Origin: Tanypteryx hageni
Lineage: Eukaryota > Arthropoda > Insecta > Odonata > Petaluridae
NCBI GenBank assembly: GCA_028673005.1
Contig: CM054118.1
Location: forward strand, 84,383,855-84,447,854
Length of the DNA stretch: 64,000 nt
Direction of reading: 5' to 3'
The translations under genes were made by a program, and so were the position numbers. The notes under the pieces are model-generated. The model searched no databases. It worked only from the letters and a program-made list of their open reading frames with translations, and had not been told where the DNA came from. Shown in pieces: positions 36,360 to 49,332 of this stretch (the stretch's first letter is position 1; every line of letters starts with the position of its first letter).

Positions 36360-37989
36360 CGGTGATAGGAGGTAAACAGAAGAAGGGAGATTGGTGGGGG
36401 GAGGGAGGGAGGGGGAGGGGCGGTGGAAGGGATGCTTAGGAGGGGATGGGGAGAAATAGAGAATTTTGTGGAACTTACGGGAAGAGGAGATGTGCTGGTG
36501 TAGCAGGGAGTTGGTGGAGAGGGACGGAAATAGTGAGTTGGAGGGAGCGAAGAGAGGTACGGATTGAGGATTCGAGGAAAGAGCTTAGGAAACACATCAT
36601 TTCATTTAATAAAATATTGGAAATACTCCATTTCTAAAATTAGGAAATACATACTACTAACAATTATTACATATGCATTTCCTAGAATTCATTTGGATAT
36701 CACCCAGGTTTATAAGTTTTTTTTATGGACACCTTCAAACTTAATTGGATATTCCACATTACATGTTACACGAAACATTTTAATGATATTTCAGAAAATT
36801 TCTAATTTACAATTTCAAATACTTATTAAATATTAACATATTAAGCATATGAATTGCGCATCGAATTAAAATCAGATATTTCATGTAGAGATATTCAATC
36901 CAATTTAAATAAATTTGACAGTTTAACCTGAAATGAGAGAAAAAATTTTCTCATTTTTAATAATATAGTATAAAATTTTAATTACAACTTAAGGATATGT
37001 AGGCAATTTTCTAGTAAATAAATATCCATAAGTGTACATTTTTTCTCATTTTAATTTCGTTTAAACTAATTTTGTTATACCTTCCGATTCAAAGTAGTAA
37101 ATCCAATGGACTTTTCAGGATATGAATGGGAGACCCTCAAACCGAGTAAAACCCATACATAACTGTTTCTATTTATTGCTGAACTGTATGCTCTTTTCCA
37201 CTCACAAATCAGTTAGATTTTGGTGAGGTTCATCTAAAATTAAACTAAGGACTGACGCCCGTGTTGGTCATTCTAACGAAATATGCAGCCTAATGCAATT
37301 CAAATACAGTCTGCCAGGGTTGCAGTGTAAACCTATGCCATGACACATTTAGGAAGGGTGAAATTATGGTGCTTTTGGGCTGTGGCCATCAAGGTACCGC
37401 TTTCTGAAATTAGATTAGCACATTAACGGTATTAACTTCATTCTCAAACCGTATATCGAATTTCATTTTATCTGAATGCTGCTCTAAAGATTTATTCTAT
37501 ATAGGGAATGAGCAAGGAATGGTATTAGACGGGCGGAGAGTGCTAGGAGTTCTGAGGACGATTGCGTCTCGGGGAAAATAGGAGAGCTATGCTCGGCTAT
37601 AAAAGGGAATCCATAAAGGCCGCAGAGCAGCAACTCACTGCGAGAGAGATTTAATGAAATATCCAGAGGAAAAGGAACAAATCCGTGGGCTACTTCAAAC
37701 TAGTATTCATTTGGTGTAAATTTTTGAGTTTAATCAGGAAGATGGACAGGTAATGAGAATTGGCTCTTGCCTGGCACGAAATCCCTCCTCTGTCACCGGA
37801 ATCCGCAATCCGGCCTAATGAGCCGGTACGGATAACCCCCGAAGCGAAGCCGAGCAGCAAGACTCCGACTTTGGAGGCCGGATGAAGTGGTAGGGGAAAA
37901 GGGGGGATGAGAGGAGGAGGAGGAAGGATGATGAGATTGGAAGGAGGAGTGAAGGAGAGCCGGTCTGGAAGAAACGGAGGATGTTTTTC
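36360..37989. other. Unassigned DNA with G-rich patches
   Basis: 36,380-36,440 and 37,890-37,930 are G/A-rich. A TATAAAAG lies at 37,598 without a well-spaced initiator. No gene recognised. Confidence 0.4.
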
Positions 37990-38069
37990 GGAAACAGTTG
38001 CCGGCGGAGTGGAAGACCGAAAATGAGAGATAGGTGGATGGACGAGGTAAAGGAGGAGGGAAGTAGTAA

Positions 38070-38200
38070 TGAGGAGGGAGGGAGGCAAGAATGAGGAGGG
38101 AAGGAGGCAGGAATGAGGAGGGAGGGAGGCAGGAATGAGGGGGGAGGGAGGCAGGAATGAGGAGGGAGGGAGGCAGGAATAAGGGAGGGAGGCAGGAGAA
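38070..38200. repeat. 22-bp minisatellite (ATGAGGAGGGAGGGAGGCAGGA)n
   Basis: About six near-identical copies of a 22-bp purine-rich unit. Confidence 0.9.
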
Positions 38201-38731
38201 ATGATGCAGGTTAAAGGAGGGAGTTCCAAATGTGGAGTGAAAACAAGTATCGTCTAATAAGTACGATAGCGACAGAAATGAAACGGATGTTTTTGACGGA
38301 AAAATTAAAACGATGCAACTCTACACTAAATGTGAATTTTATTTGATCATGTAGTTAATAAATTTTCGTTCATCACAAGGACGATTTTTTGTTTTTTCTA
38401 AAATCTAGTCCTAACCGAACTTCATGACTGAGCTGAATGACATGAACATTAGGCAAAGCCTACTTCTTTGAGATCGATGTTATTCATTCCTTTAAAAATT
38501 ATATTCAAAATACTTAAAGCAGTTTCATAGTATCAGTCATTGTACTTTCTATGATGTTAAAAATTAAGAATGAACTAGAAGCCATTTCAAACTCGGGTAA
38601 AAACGAAGATACAGGTTCAATTGTTTGCATGCACACATTTTTATGGATAGATTATTAATTTCATTCTTAAGAATATTCGCGGAAAATTTAACTTCGGTTT
38701 TGCGGTGATATTTTCCTTCAGAGTGAGTTAA

Positions 38732-38874
38732 CCCTTTAACGCTTGTTAACTAAATATTTAGCAGCCGTATTTTTTCAGAGTGCTCGCATACTTTTTCAAC
38801 TAAATTGGATAAGTTTCTTATAGCAGTCTTTTATAATGATTAAATTATTGCACAGAAGTAGTTTTTGACCAATC

Positions 38875-38965
<91 letters not shown>

Positions 38966-39085
38966 TGGCTAAATATTTAGCCACTAAATATTCAGTATTC
39001 AATAATTCCTAATATAAAGTGGCTAAATATTTATTTACCATTCATCTACGAAAAAGTATCCTCAGGAAAAGTGAACGTTAAAGGG
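38732..39085. mobile_element. piggyBac-like MITE with central (TA)n
   Basis: Left end TTAA|CCCTTTAACGCTTG (38,728 on) and inverted right end CCCTTTAACGTTCAC ending at 39,085, followed by GTAA, a one-base change from TTAA. A TTAA target and CCC-starting ends are the piggyBac signature. Sub-terminal copies of CTAAATATTTAGC occur near both ends, including the 20-bp perfect palindrome at 38,965-38,984. It is non-coding. Confidence 0.65.
38879..38963. repeat. (TA)n microsatellite, 85 bp
   Basis: The longest pure TA run in the window, in the middle of the piggyBac-like MITE. Confidence 0.9.
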
Positions 39086-39089
39086 GTAA

Positions 39090-40379
39090 ACTTCATATTT
39101 TAAGTATAAAATAAAATTTGTAGTTAATTTAATAGATGATATAGATATAAGAGTATGAACTGGGCAGGTAATTTGAGGAAAAGTTGACCTTTAGCAAATA
39201 CAATAAGCATTTTCTGAAAAAAAGGATTCACGAATCAGTAGGTAATGATGGTGACGCGAAAGAGCGATTTGGTGGGAAATAATGGAAAAAGCAAATGGTT
39301 AGAGCGGAAAATGAATAGGAGGAGGAGGAGAGCAGAAACTAGCGAGCCCGAAAGGGAGAGGAAAAGCGAAATCCTATCAAAGGATGGTCGAAGAAAGAAA
39401 GAGAACGAGAGGAAGAAGGCAGGATGAAAAGAGGCAGAAAGAATGTGATGAATACGTTGGAGGTGGAATTTAAAGTGTTTCAGTTTGGGGAATTGAAGTT
39501 GGCACTAGTGCGGCGCGTGGGTTAGTGAGAGAGTGAGGGGGAGAGAGATAGATGAGATTAGAGAGAGAGGAGAATAGAAGAGACGATAGAGAGATAGGGG
39601 GATGATTGGAAGTGGATAAGTAAGGTGCGGGGCTAAATAGAGTAGAGGAGAATAGGGATAGGAGAGAGCGATGGAAAGAAATGTCCTCAAATAGGCTAAA
39701 CAAGATGATCCAAACGGAACTTATGATGCCTACTTATCATTTAATCATTAATTTACTACTTATATTGGCTTTAATACCTTTAAAATCACCGAGGATATAT
39801 TGCTTTTTGTGTTACCAAATTTATTAATTTAGCGTTATAAAATATTACAAATACATTCGGACGAAATATTAAATTGATCACGGGTATGTGTGCGACAAAA
39901 ATAACGCTTGTAAATATGTATTAGACTATACAGAACCCGGTTCCAACAGTAGTTAATGAGTGATAAAAACTGAAAAAAACGCCAGTATTGACGCGAAAAT
40001 CGAAAGAATATAAATCGATAATCAAATTTCTACGACAAACATAAGAATTTTCATTTCTTTCCTCAGAGAATAGTATGAATTCTGCTCCAATATTACAATT
40101 CTAAGATATTTTTATGTGTAAGAGAAAATTACCCTGCACGATGGATTTTAGATTTCCCATCTAAAAGGCGAAGGATAGTTCCTGGAATCTAACCCTGGAC
40201 TTCAAGATTCGAAACAAAAGCTATCCTCGGAAGCTCGGCCCAAGTAGTACGAGACTTTGGCAGTGTCATGAAAATTGGTCAATTGGTTCAAAGGTTAATA
40301 GGGGGACGGACAGACGGACCCAAAGATGAAACTATAAGCCTATTTCATTCCGGAATGTATGCTAAAATGGGATTCTGAG
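39090..40379. other. Unassigned DNA
   Basis: 39,240-39,700 is G/A-rich. Near 40,140-40,240, read on the minus strand, a GGTTAGATTCC word resembles a decayed B box, too weak to call a SINE. Confidence 0.35.
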
Positions 40380-40800
40380 GAGGGAGAAAGGAAGGTATCG
40401 AACTGAAAACTCGAAAGAGAAGTGAGGTTGGAAGGAGAAGGGAAGGAGAGAATAGATAAGGCAGGAGGAAAAGTTTGTGGACATAGGATGGAAAGAGGGG
40501 GAAAATAAGGGGGAGGGGCGAGAAAAACGATGATTGATCGAGCAAAGGAGTGAGAAGAATAAGGAAGGGAAAGAATAATAGGCAAAAGAGAGAGTTTATG
40601 AAGAGGATGAGATAAAAGGGAGAATGAAAGGGAGAGGAGGAGAGGATAGGGAGTGGATTTGATGGAGTGGAGGGAGGTAGAAAGAGAGTTAGAGATGAGG
40701 TAAAGAGGGCGGTGCTGAAAGATTGGGACGGTAAAAGGGAATGTGCAATAGAAAGCCAATGGAGTGGAAAGAAAGAGAGTGAGTGAGAGAAAGAAATGAA
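40380..40800. repeat. Purine-rich tract (GA)
   Basis: Strongly G/A-biased on the plus strand without a fixed unit. The minus-strand frame across it is a low-complexity artefact. Confidence 0.75.
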
Positions 40801-41710
40801 GAGGCGGAAAGAGCCAATGTGAATTCCAAGTGGGAACTAATCGATCAAGAGGAGGCGGAAGCGGCAGAGGCTGCTCCAATCCGATTCATTTCAGAGTCAA
40901 CCAAAGATGGCGAGGAATGTTATGGCTTAATATATCGACGAATCATATATTCGTAATTTACAACAAAAAAAGGTCACTCTCAGACAAACATTACCTTAGA
41001 TTTTCCAAGTATAGTTTGCTCTACAATCACTCCATTGTAACCTTACTATCATTATTTAATATTCTTCTGTAGATCTGATTTAATAAGTTATACACCTTGA
41101 TGAATACATTTTTTAAAATGTACAATAACAATGACGTTTCCTATGCTGAAATAGCTGAGGCATTATGATTGCACAAAATTGGTAGTAATTCTACGAAATG
41201 TTTTAATTTTATAATCTTTTGCAGTCGAATATAAAATCCAAAACCTCCGGTGTATGGTAAATTTGACGGAATTTTGGATAATCAATGTACACGAAGTTAG
41301 AACAAATAACAATTTGCACCATTTTTGGATTTCTAACTTGGAATTTGCTGTCACATGTTCATTTGTGACGCAGTCTAGAAGTTGCTGCCAATTGACGGCA
41401 TGCGCGCATGATCAAATGCTATCAAAATGGTTCATTTTCCTCCATTGTGAAATGCTTTGTTCGGCTCCCGGGGGACCCAAAGTTAGGAGGTTCTTTGTGA
41501 TGAGCTCGTTAATCACCGAGAGATTTATGTCAGCTCCAATTACCATTTATGCGTCAAGCTCATTAGCAAGGTACGAAAAGTTTTCTTCAAAATAAAAATG
41601 TGCTAATTTGAGACGCGATAAAACGAATTCGAGGAATAAATTTTAATAACAAATCGAAATAAACGACTTTCTACGAGCAATATTATTTTATAATTTTATT
41701 TTTCGTTAAA

Positions 41711-41758
<48 letters not shown>

Positions 41759-42399
41759 TTCCATAAAAAATTCAAGCATGTGATGTAATTTTCACTCTAT
41801 ACTGCTTTTGTATAGGAAGAGGAAACGCACGACTGTAACTTTAATCATTTTTGTCAGATATTAAGGAAATAATTTAAGGGCGATGATATCCAGTTTTTTT
41901 ACATCAATAATTTTCTGCTACACATACTTTAATCTCATTAAAATTATTACCGCATGTTAATTGCAAACTAATTAACTTATGAACCTTAAGACAAAACGAA
42001 ATCCTAATACGTGCAATAATTTATATTAAATATAGTTCCTGCAAAGCTCGATGCCTTTCAGTGTTAGAATACCCAAGAAAAATAATTTTATAAATTATTT
42101 GACAAGAAAAAATCGTTCATATTGAAGCGCAATTTTCTTTTTTGCAATGCAATAGGGATAAAGTTTTTAAAAGTGAAATGAAACATTCAACGAGCGCGAA
42201 ACAAATACGAGCTTAACCCAAACTGATGTATTACTTTTCAGCATTTGTTCCAAACAAATTAAGATCGGTTCTGTTTATTTTTTATTATTTTAAGATTTGG
42301 TGCAGATACGGATCGGAAAATAACGACCTGAAGCTTGGAAATCACAATAGCAGATTAGTCTGCCTTTCTTTAATGCGCCACAGGCAGGGGAATGTGGCA
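40801..42399. other. Unassigned DNA
   Basis: A complex block at 41,440-41,580 has no recognised product. The rest is AT-rich. Confidence 0.4.
41713..41755. repeat. (TA)n microsatellite
   Basis: Pure TA run. Confidence 0.9.
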
Positions 42400-42670
42400 A
42401 TGGATGGGGGAGGAAGCAGAGAGGGGGAGAGGGTGATCAGGGAGAGGAGGAGAGTGAAGGAAGGGTGGAGAAGGAGGAGAGACGAGGATGGGAGAGAAGG
42501 GGTGGAGAAGGGGTGGGTAGCAGGAACGGCAATGGGCGATGAAAAACAAGTGTAACGAACGCGCACACAGTCGAAGGGGAAAGAAAAGGGGGGGGGAGCG
42601 AGCGGGGGGGGGGGGGGAGAGCGGGTTAGTGGAGAGGGATGAACGGGGGATGGAGGAGGGAAAGGGAGGG
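42400..42670. repeat. G-rich tract with a run of about 14 G
   Basis: G/A-rich, including an uninterrupted G run at about 42,604-42,617. Confidence 0.8.
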
Positions 42671-43800
42671 CTGCGAGCTTAATCGCGCTCCCTTCATTAA
42701 TCAGAGCCTGTGGAATCGACGTGTCGATTACGTAGACCATAACCACAACTCGTAGAACGAATGACACACCGCTGCGTTTACTTCAACGTTCTTAGATCCG
42801 CGGGTGCATGTATACCGACATATGCATAAATTAGCAGGAATGAGGATGGAATATAAAATGAACTTTACGAATGCTGTGACATTCTCTTCGGTATTGAATG
42901 GCCTACTAGATGGAAAACTAGAAGCGGTTACTCATTGTAGGAAAACGATCATTTATTATTTGTGACTGAGACCACAATCAAATTACATGCTGGAGAGAAG
43001 GTATGTAATTGTATCACGAATATCGAATTATAATTTACGCTAACCGCTCGTGGCAATTAGATCGATGGTTAAAGTTACAAATTCTTAACCTGCCTTACAA
43101 ATGAGAGCAGTAATTCTATTACCATCTGCCTCGAATGACCACCTCTATTGCAATCTATGAATTCCATAATATGATTAAAACGTGCGATATTTTCTTAACT
43201 ACCGACCTTATCGTTTGCTCTTTATAAAAATGAATTAAAATGGCGTTAATGTATCACGTTGTAATTACTGAGTAGGATAGAATTCTCATGAAAATTATTT
43301 TTTATGGACGAGTAAAGAATTTCATAATATATGAGATAATAATGAAATAATTATAGGCGTAGTTGTCTTATCGACATGCAACCCCTGTTCTTATATTAAA
43401 AAAAATAAGAAAGAGCATACCCCACAAATGCAATACACAAAGATTTCAAAAGCGCCGTTTATAGGATTTTCGTAAAAAATGCTATGAAAATATTTAGCGG
43501 TTCTCAAATTATTATCTCCGAAAGTATAAGTCGTAAGTTAATGGTAATTGATGTTCGCTAATTTAATACATTTTTAACCAATGCCTCATAGATCACATAA
43601 GAGTTTGGAAGAGAAACATATGGTATTAAACTTGTTGTTTATCGATAGAAACGGCATATCTACTGATATAAACTTCATCTGCGATTTGAAGCCTCGCAAA
43701 ATTTTTTGTGGTATATGTTGTCCTATTCGAATAAATTTTTGAATCTTTATCTAACATATAATAAAAGAGATAGAGAGAGAAAAATATGGTGTTTAACTGT
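42671..43800. other. Unassigned AT-rich DNA
   Basis: No gene or element recognised. Confidence 0.4.
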
Positions 43801-43988
43801 TTCTTGACGGATGCCATTTAACGATATACGAGAATAAGTTAATTTAAGTGCTTGCGTAAAGTGAAAGTTCTAATTGACGGGTTCTGTTCAAAATTGCTTG
43901 ACGGGTGCCATTTAACGATATACGAGAATAAGTTTATTAAAGTGCGTTTCTAAATGAAAGTTCTTATTGACGGATACATTTCAGAAAT
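43801..43988. repeat. 94-bp direct tandem duplication
   Basis: CTTGACGG(A/G)TGCCATTTAACG and GATATACGAGAATAAGTT recur 94 bp apart with scattered differences, so it is older than the 75-bp duplication at 14.8 kb. Confidence 0.85.
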
Positions 43989-44465
43989 ATATTTCAACGA
44001 TACATTTTACTAAGGATTACTAATACTCAACTTAATCAAAATCCGCCCAGCGGTTAAGGAGATGAAAGACAAGACAGACGAACGAGACGTGACTTTAAGG
44101 CGTTCCGTTACTACCAATTTGCTTGTAAAGAACGCCTCAAGTATCCATCAATGTGTATAAATCAGAATAGAATAGCAATTTATATTTATGTCAAAATTAA
44201 AAGATATATTTATATGAATTAAAAAATAAATTGTTGTATTCTTACCTTTCTTGTTATGGAAGCAATATTTCTGGTCTTGGACAAACGTTATCCTTTCAAA
44301 TCCAAGAGTTTATGCTTTAACACCGCATATTTCCTGAAATAAAAATAATTTTCATTTTTTAAATCAATAAATAACCAATTTTTACAGAAACACTTTTTAC
44401 TTACAATCAACAACATAAACATGATATAAAATTTAGATATAAGTATAATTGAAATTTTTAACGAA

Positions 44466-44539
<74 letters not shown>

Positions 44540-45560
44540 CTGGAAAGAAAATATATTAATCGGTGTTTTTCGCAAGATAAAGCCAAAGTTCAACATTTGT
44601 TTTCGGTAAATTAACCGACATCATTGAATGATTTCGCAATAGAATGTTTTTTCGTCTTTTACATTTATATACTAGATTCTGGTAGCCAAAATTATTCCAA
44701 AACGCGTCTAATATAGTCATACAGACACTCGGATATAACTACAGACGGGCAGATTTATACACGGGCACATTTACAGACAGAAAGGCGGAAAAAACCAAAT
44801 AAATAATTTGCCTTTTCTTTCAAAAACGTACATCATAATCATGCCTGTGGGTAAGGCATCAAAAGGCAAACTTTCTTTTCTGCACGTCTCTTTCAGAGTC
44901 AATGTTGTCGAGAGAAAACTTTGATGTAGTATCTACCTTTATATTAAAAAAAAACGGCATCTCTTTAGGATTTTATAATTGTGAATTTTTTATTTTTTAT
45001 ATTGTATTTATTGTGAATTTTGCTGCAGATAAATGCTATACTATCTGTTAGTTAGCCTTAATATCTTAGAGAGCCGGGTTTCCCACGCCGCTCTACCTGA
45101 TTATAAATCTCCATCATTCCAAGCGCCACTATTCCTAATTGCCACCCACCATATTCCCCCCTAACACTTCTTCCTCCGAACAGCAACTCCACTTCCATTG
45201 TCTCCTTTCCCCCGCTCTCTTCCCCATAGCTCCCACATCCTCCGCATCGCCCTCTACTGACCCTCACCGGAAGCAGAGGCTCCCCCATCCACTTCCGCAC
45301 ACGGTCTCGTCGAGAGCACAGTCCTCCGGGGTGCAATCACAAGTCGAAGTTCTACCGCTGACCGCCAATAGTGTTAGCTGGTCTAAGGGTGAACGGTCTC
45401 CTGGGAGGGGACGGCGAAGGAGGAATGGGCCGCGAAATTACCAGGGACTTGCTTACGAATATGATTAAAATGACTAAACGGTCCGAAATATCAGTCGTTC
45501 AATTGTTGGAAGATTTTTTAATATTATGATAACAACATGAGGCCATATGAAATATTAGAA
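43989..45560. other. Unassigned DNA
   Basis: 44,040-44,110 has GGTTAAGGAGATGAAAGAC, a word typical of non-autonomous repeats, without ends. 45,060-45,430 is complex and C-rich without a recognised product. Confidence 0.4.
44470..44537. repeat. (TA)n microsatellite
   Basis: 68 bp of TA. Confidence 0.9.
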
Positions 45561-46251
45561 TCATTATATATATATGAATACTCAATGTCTATCTCCGTCC
45601 GTCTATCTGTCCGCCCCCCCCCCTTTTATCTCTTGAACAGTCTCTCATAGAGAAATGCTGTAAACGCCATTTTGTTTCTGCCAATTAGGATACCCCGGGA
45701 ACACTATTTTCGTTTAGATAAGTGCCCCGGATTCGACTCCGGGAGACGATTACATTTTCCCATATGTTTACACAGTTTCCATTTTTCAAGTTGCAAGGTT
45801 TATTTCCTTCATTCATTAAAACACGTAAATAGGGACCGAATTTCTACGTTTTTACTTAATCCGACGGCTAAAACTATAAAATATCTTACTATTGCAATTT
45901 TTAGACGTCACATGAAAAAATTTTCAGAAACACTCGTTTCCTTTCGAAATTTTATGGTTTTTTCGTACGCTTTCCGAGTGTTGCCAAGGCGACCCGCATT
46001 GTTGCTTCCGATTGAATTAGAGTCTATTAAGCCTTCAAATAGACAAAAGAATTGCTTTATTCGCTTCGGCCTTTTTATGAAGCATCGAAATTATAGTTGT
46101 ATCTATGTCAAACTTAACGTTGCAACGATAACAAATGAAGATTATCTTTATTCAGTAAACTGCGTGTGGGCTGTGGGCATTTTTAAATATGATGATTCGA
46201 AAAATGCATATTTCTGACTGACTTCGCAACAGTTTTTGCGGGTACCACCAA
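45561..46251 (+). mobile_element. Helitron-like non-autonomous element (copy 1)
   Basis: Starts with TCATTATATATATATG after A, followed by CTCAATGTCTATCTCCGTCC and a C run, and ends near a small hairpin CGCAACAGTTTTTGCG and GGTACCACCAAT. It aligns along its length with 48,494-49,332. TC start, terminal hairpin and CTAG-like end are Helitron features, although the final CTAG is lost here. An open frame at 45,672-46,217 lies wholly inside the repeat, is not kept open in the other copy, and is not considered a gene. Confidence 0.55.
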
Positions 46252-48493
46252 TTACATTAGAAGCATAGGTATTATCGAAAAAGCAGAATTATTAAACCTA
46301 ACATTTTAAGTGGTATCATGGAAAGCGTCAAATTTCCTTTGCTTCCTTTTAACGAGATTTAAATGATTTTTGCATATGCGTGAATAAGAAACCTTTTAAT
46401 ATAGCAGTCTGCGTGCGTACGTGATAATCTAAAAATTTCAAGTATGAGAATATTATCGTGGAAGCAACAGGAAACACCCGAAGACCTCAAAATAGAGAAC
46501 AGTTATGAATTATTTTTTTAATAAAAAATTTCCCAGAAGAAATTAATTTGCTTCACCCTTTATATCCGTAAAATTTCTTTAATTAACTAGCCAGAAATTG
46601 AATTCAAAATTGAGATTTGAACAGTTGTACAGTCAGAGGAGCAAAGTATGTTTTCCCGAAGAGAGGTCCATGCCGAAAATAACTTGGAAATTAATTTGAT
46701 GCCAGAAAATATACAGGAAAATTTTAACCATGTGAAATTCCGATGACATGGAAACAAGTCCAATGTTTTTAAATGGTCAAAGGCTTATAAATTGGTAATT
46801 GGTGGGGGCAGTGAAAAATAGAGAGACAGAAATATAAAAATCGCATTTTATACCGGGAAGTGACGAAACGAGAAGTAAGACGGAAAGATTCGATTATTCT
46901 ATTATTTTAACGTAATAAATAATTTTTTCTTTTAATTTTATTCATTTAACAATAAGTATTACATAATTTGTTTGTTTAGCTGAAAACGGCAGCTTTGTTG
47001 GTTCATAAAAATTATTACACAAACGCTTGGTATTGTGAAATTCACCCAAGTAGACTCAAATTTTTCCTTAGAAATAGAATTCCATTTCTTATGCACAATG
47101 AATTGCTTTACATTAGCAAAAGTTTACAAAACGCAATTAAGTTTATATCAGATTAAAAACTTGGGGTAAAATTAACTGTTTTCATTTAGCATCTGATTAA
47201 TATTTTTTTAAATTAATTCATAACTGGGCAAATAATAATTAAGCAAAGGTGCAACTAATTAATACCAAGATTACGTAACTCATTCCATCGCCATGGATTG
47301 GCAATCGGCGGCTGTTTCCGCACCGCCAAAATTGGAACATTAATGCCGATATTTATAAGGTGCTCACTGACGAGGGAGATTTCTCATTCTCACTCGCCTT
47401 GAATCGGCATTAATCTAGGTACGAGGCCACTAAACGCCCGGTGGTCACTTTGAAATGAACCTTTCGGTCAGGTCAAGCACGTACTTGAAGCGGGCAGTGG
47501 AACTGAGAGCGGGAGAGAGAGAGAAATCTCTTAGGACAGAGATGAGAAAGCAGATGGCGCAAGAAAGACGCCTAAGGGACGATCAAGGGGGAAGAGTGAG
47601 GGGGGAATATGGAGGGGAAGGGAATAAGGAGGGGGAGGGAATAAGGAGGAGGGAGGAGAAGGTGGGATGGGAGAGGCAGGGTTAGGAATTGGGAAGTGGG
47701 GAGGAGATTAGGAGGGAAAGAATGGAAATGTGAGTGAGTTTAGTGACAGAAACTTTGAGGATGATGGAAAAATGGGAAACAAGACATTTGGAATAGAGGG
47801 GAATAGTGTAAGAGGGAATAAGTGGGAAGTTGGGGTAAGGTTAAATGAGGACGCTTTATGGGATGTGAAAGTAATGGTGAATGAACAAAAGTCATGGAAA
47901 GGGCTTAGCGGTAAGGCAGAGGGAGGGAAGATGGCAGGTGGAGGGATTGGGGTTTAGTTAGAGAGAGGGTTTTAATAGGAGAAGGACGTAATGGGATAGG
48001 GAAAGTAGAGAGGAGGGAGGTAGGTGGCGGAGAGAGCGAGGGAAGCTCCTGTGAAACAGAGCGGAACGGCGGAAAGATAGAGGGAATAAAGAAGGGCGAA
48101 ATGAACGCATTTTAGTTAATTTAGGAGCAATTAGATGTTCCATGCAGGATGGGAACTGTAACAAAAGAAGATAATGAACACTACCTGTGTTTAAGCGCTA
48201 TGGATTTATCCTATAAATTTTAAATGTTTTTGAGCGGCAGAAGTTCTCATCAAATTAACGGTAATGTTACGAAGATAAAATCATTGCCGTTCTATGAAAA
48301 ATTCCACTCCGTTCATTTATTAGTCATAAAATCCAAAAACGATTCTCTCGTTTTTTGTTTCGCGTATTTCAGTGCTAATGTATCACGCAATATCTTGCAA
48401 TTTAGGATGGTATAGTATACAATAATAATATCTATCTTTGCGAAATATTCCTCAGAGGGAAGGGATTGTAAATTCACTGACCAATTAAAATAA
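46252..48493. other. Unassigned DNA
   Basis: A complex block at 47,280-47,440 is followed by G/A-rich sequence at 47,490-47,720 and 47,940-48,090. No gene recognised. Confidence 0.4.
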
Positions 48494-49332
48494 TCTTTTA
48501 TACGTAATTACTCAATGTCTGTCCGCCCGTCTGTCTGTCCGTTCCCCCTTTTATCTCTTGAACAACATGTCATAGAGAAATGCTGTAAAGGTCATTTTTG
48601 TTTCTGCAGACTAGAAGACCTCGAGAAAAGTATTTTCTTTAACGTGAGTGTCCCAGGTTCGACTTCAGGAAAAAATTACATTTTCCCATATGTTTACACA
48701 GGAGTTTCGATTATTCCAATTGCAAGGTTTCTTTCTTTCAATCATTAAAATAATTTAATATTGGCCGAATTTCTTAGTTTTTGGTTTATTTGACGGCTAA
48801 AACTATAAAATATCTTATTCTTGCAATTTTTAGATGTTACAAGGAAGAATTTAACAGAAATACGCATTTCTTTCGAAGTTTTATGGCTTTTTTGTACTCT
48901 TTCCGGGTGTTGACCCACATTGTTGCCTCCGATTCACTTAGCCTCTATTAAGCATTCAAATAGACGAAGGAATAGAGTCCTTTGCTTCGCGCTTTGTATG
49001 AAGCATCGAAATTATAGTTGTGGCAACGTGAAACTTATTATATTGCAACGTTCATAATTGCAGATTATTATTATTACTCAGTAAACTGTGCGTGGACTGT
49101 GGGCATTTTTAACAATTGACCAAAAGAAAAAAAATTATTTCTTTATTTCAATACTGGAATGTTACCTATTTCGTAAGGGAGAAGGAAATAAAATTGCACA
49201 TATAAATTATAAAAACAAACATGAAATTCAAAATGTCTGTTATCTAATTTTATCAGGCGAAATGGGCTTTTATTACTATTAAACATGCGTATTTCTGTCC
49301 GACTTCGCAAAATATTTTGCAGGTACCACTAG
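48494..49332 (+). mobile_element. Helitron-like non-autonomous element (copy 2)
   Basis: Begins TCTTTTATACG after A, then CTCAATGTCTGTCCGCCCG. It ends with the hairpin GCAAAATATTTTGC, then AGGTACCA and CTAG (49,329-49,332). Shared internal words with copy 1 include TTTTATCTCTTGAACA, ATAGAGAAATGCTGTAAA and GACGGCTAAAACTATAAAAT. About 160 bp (49,121-49,283) have no counterpart in copy 1. Confidence 0.6.

Noticed and set aside
37598..37650. Core promoter: TATAAAAG with downstream TCACTG
   Set aside because: Spacing to the initiator-like site is about 39 bp, too long, and no coding frame follows.
40140..40240. Third SINE on the minus strand
   Set aside because: B-box-like GGTTAGATTCC has a mismatch at a key base and no A box or tail was found.
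45672..46217. 181-residue frame
   Set aside because: Lies wholly inside a Helitron-like repeat whose second copy does not keep the frame.
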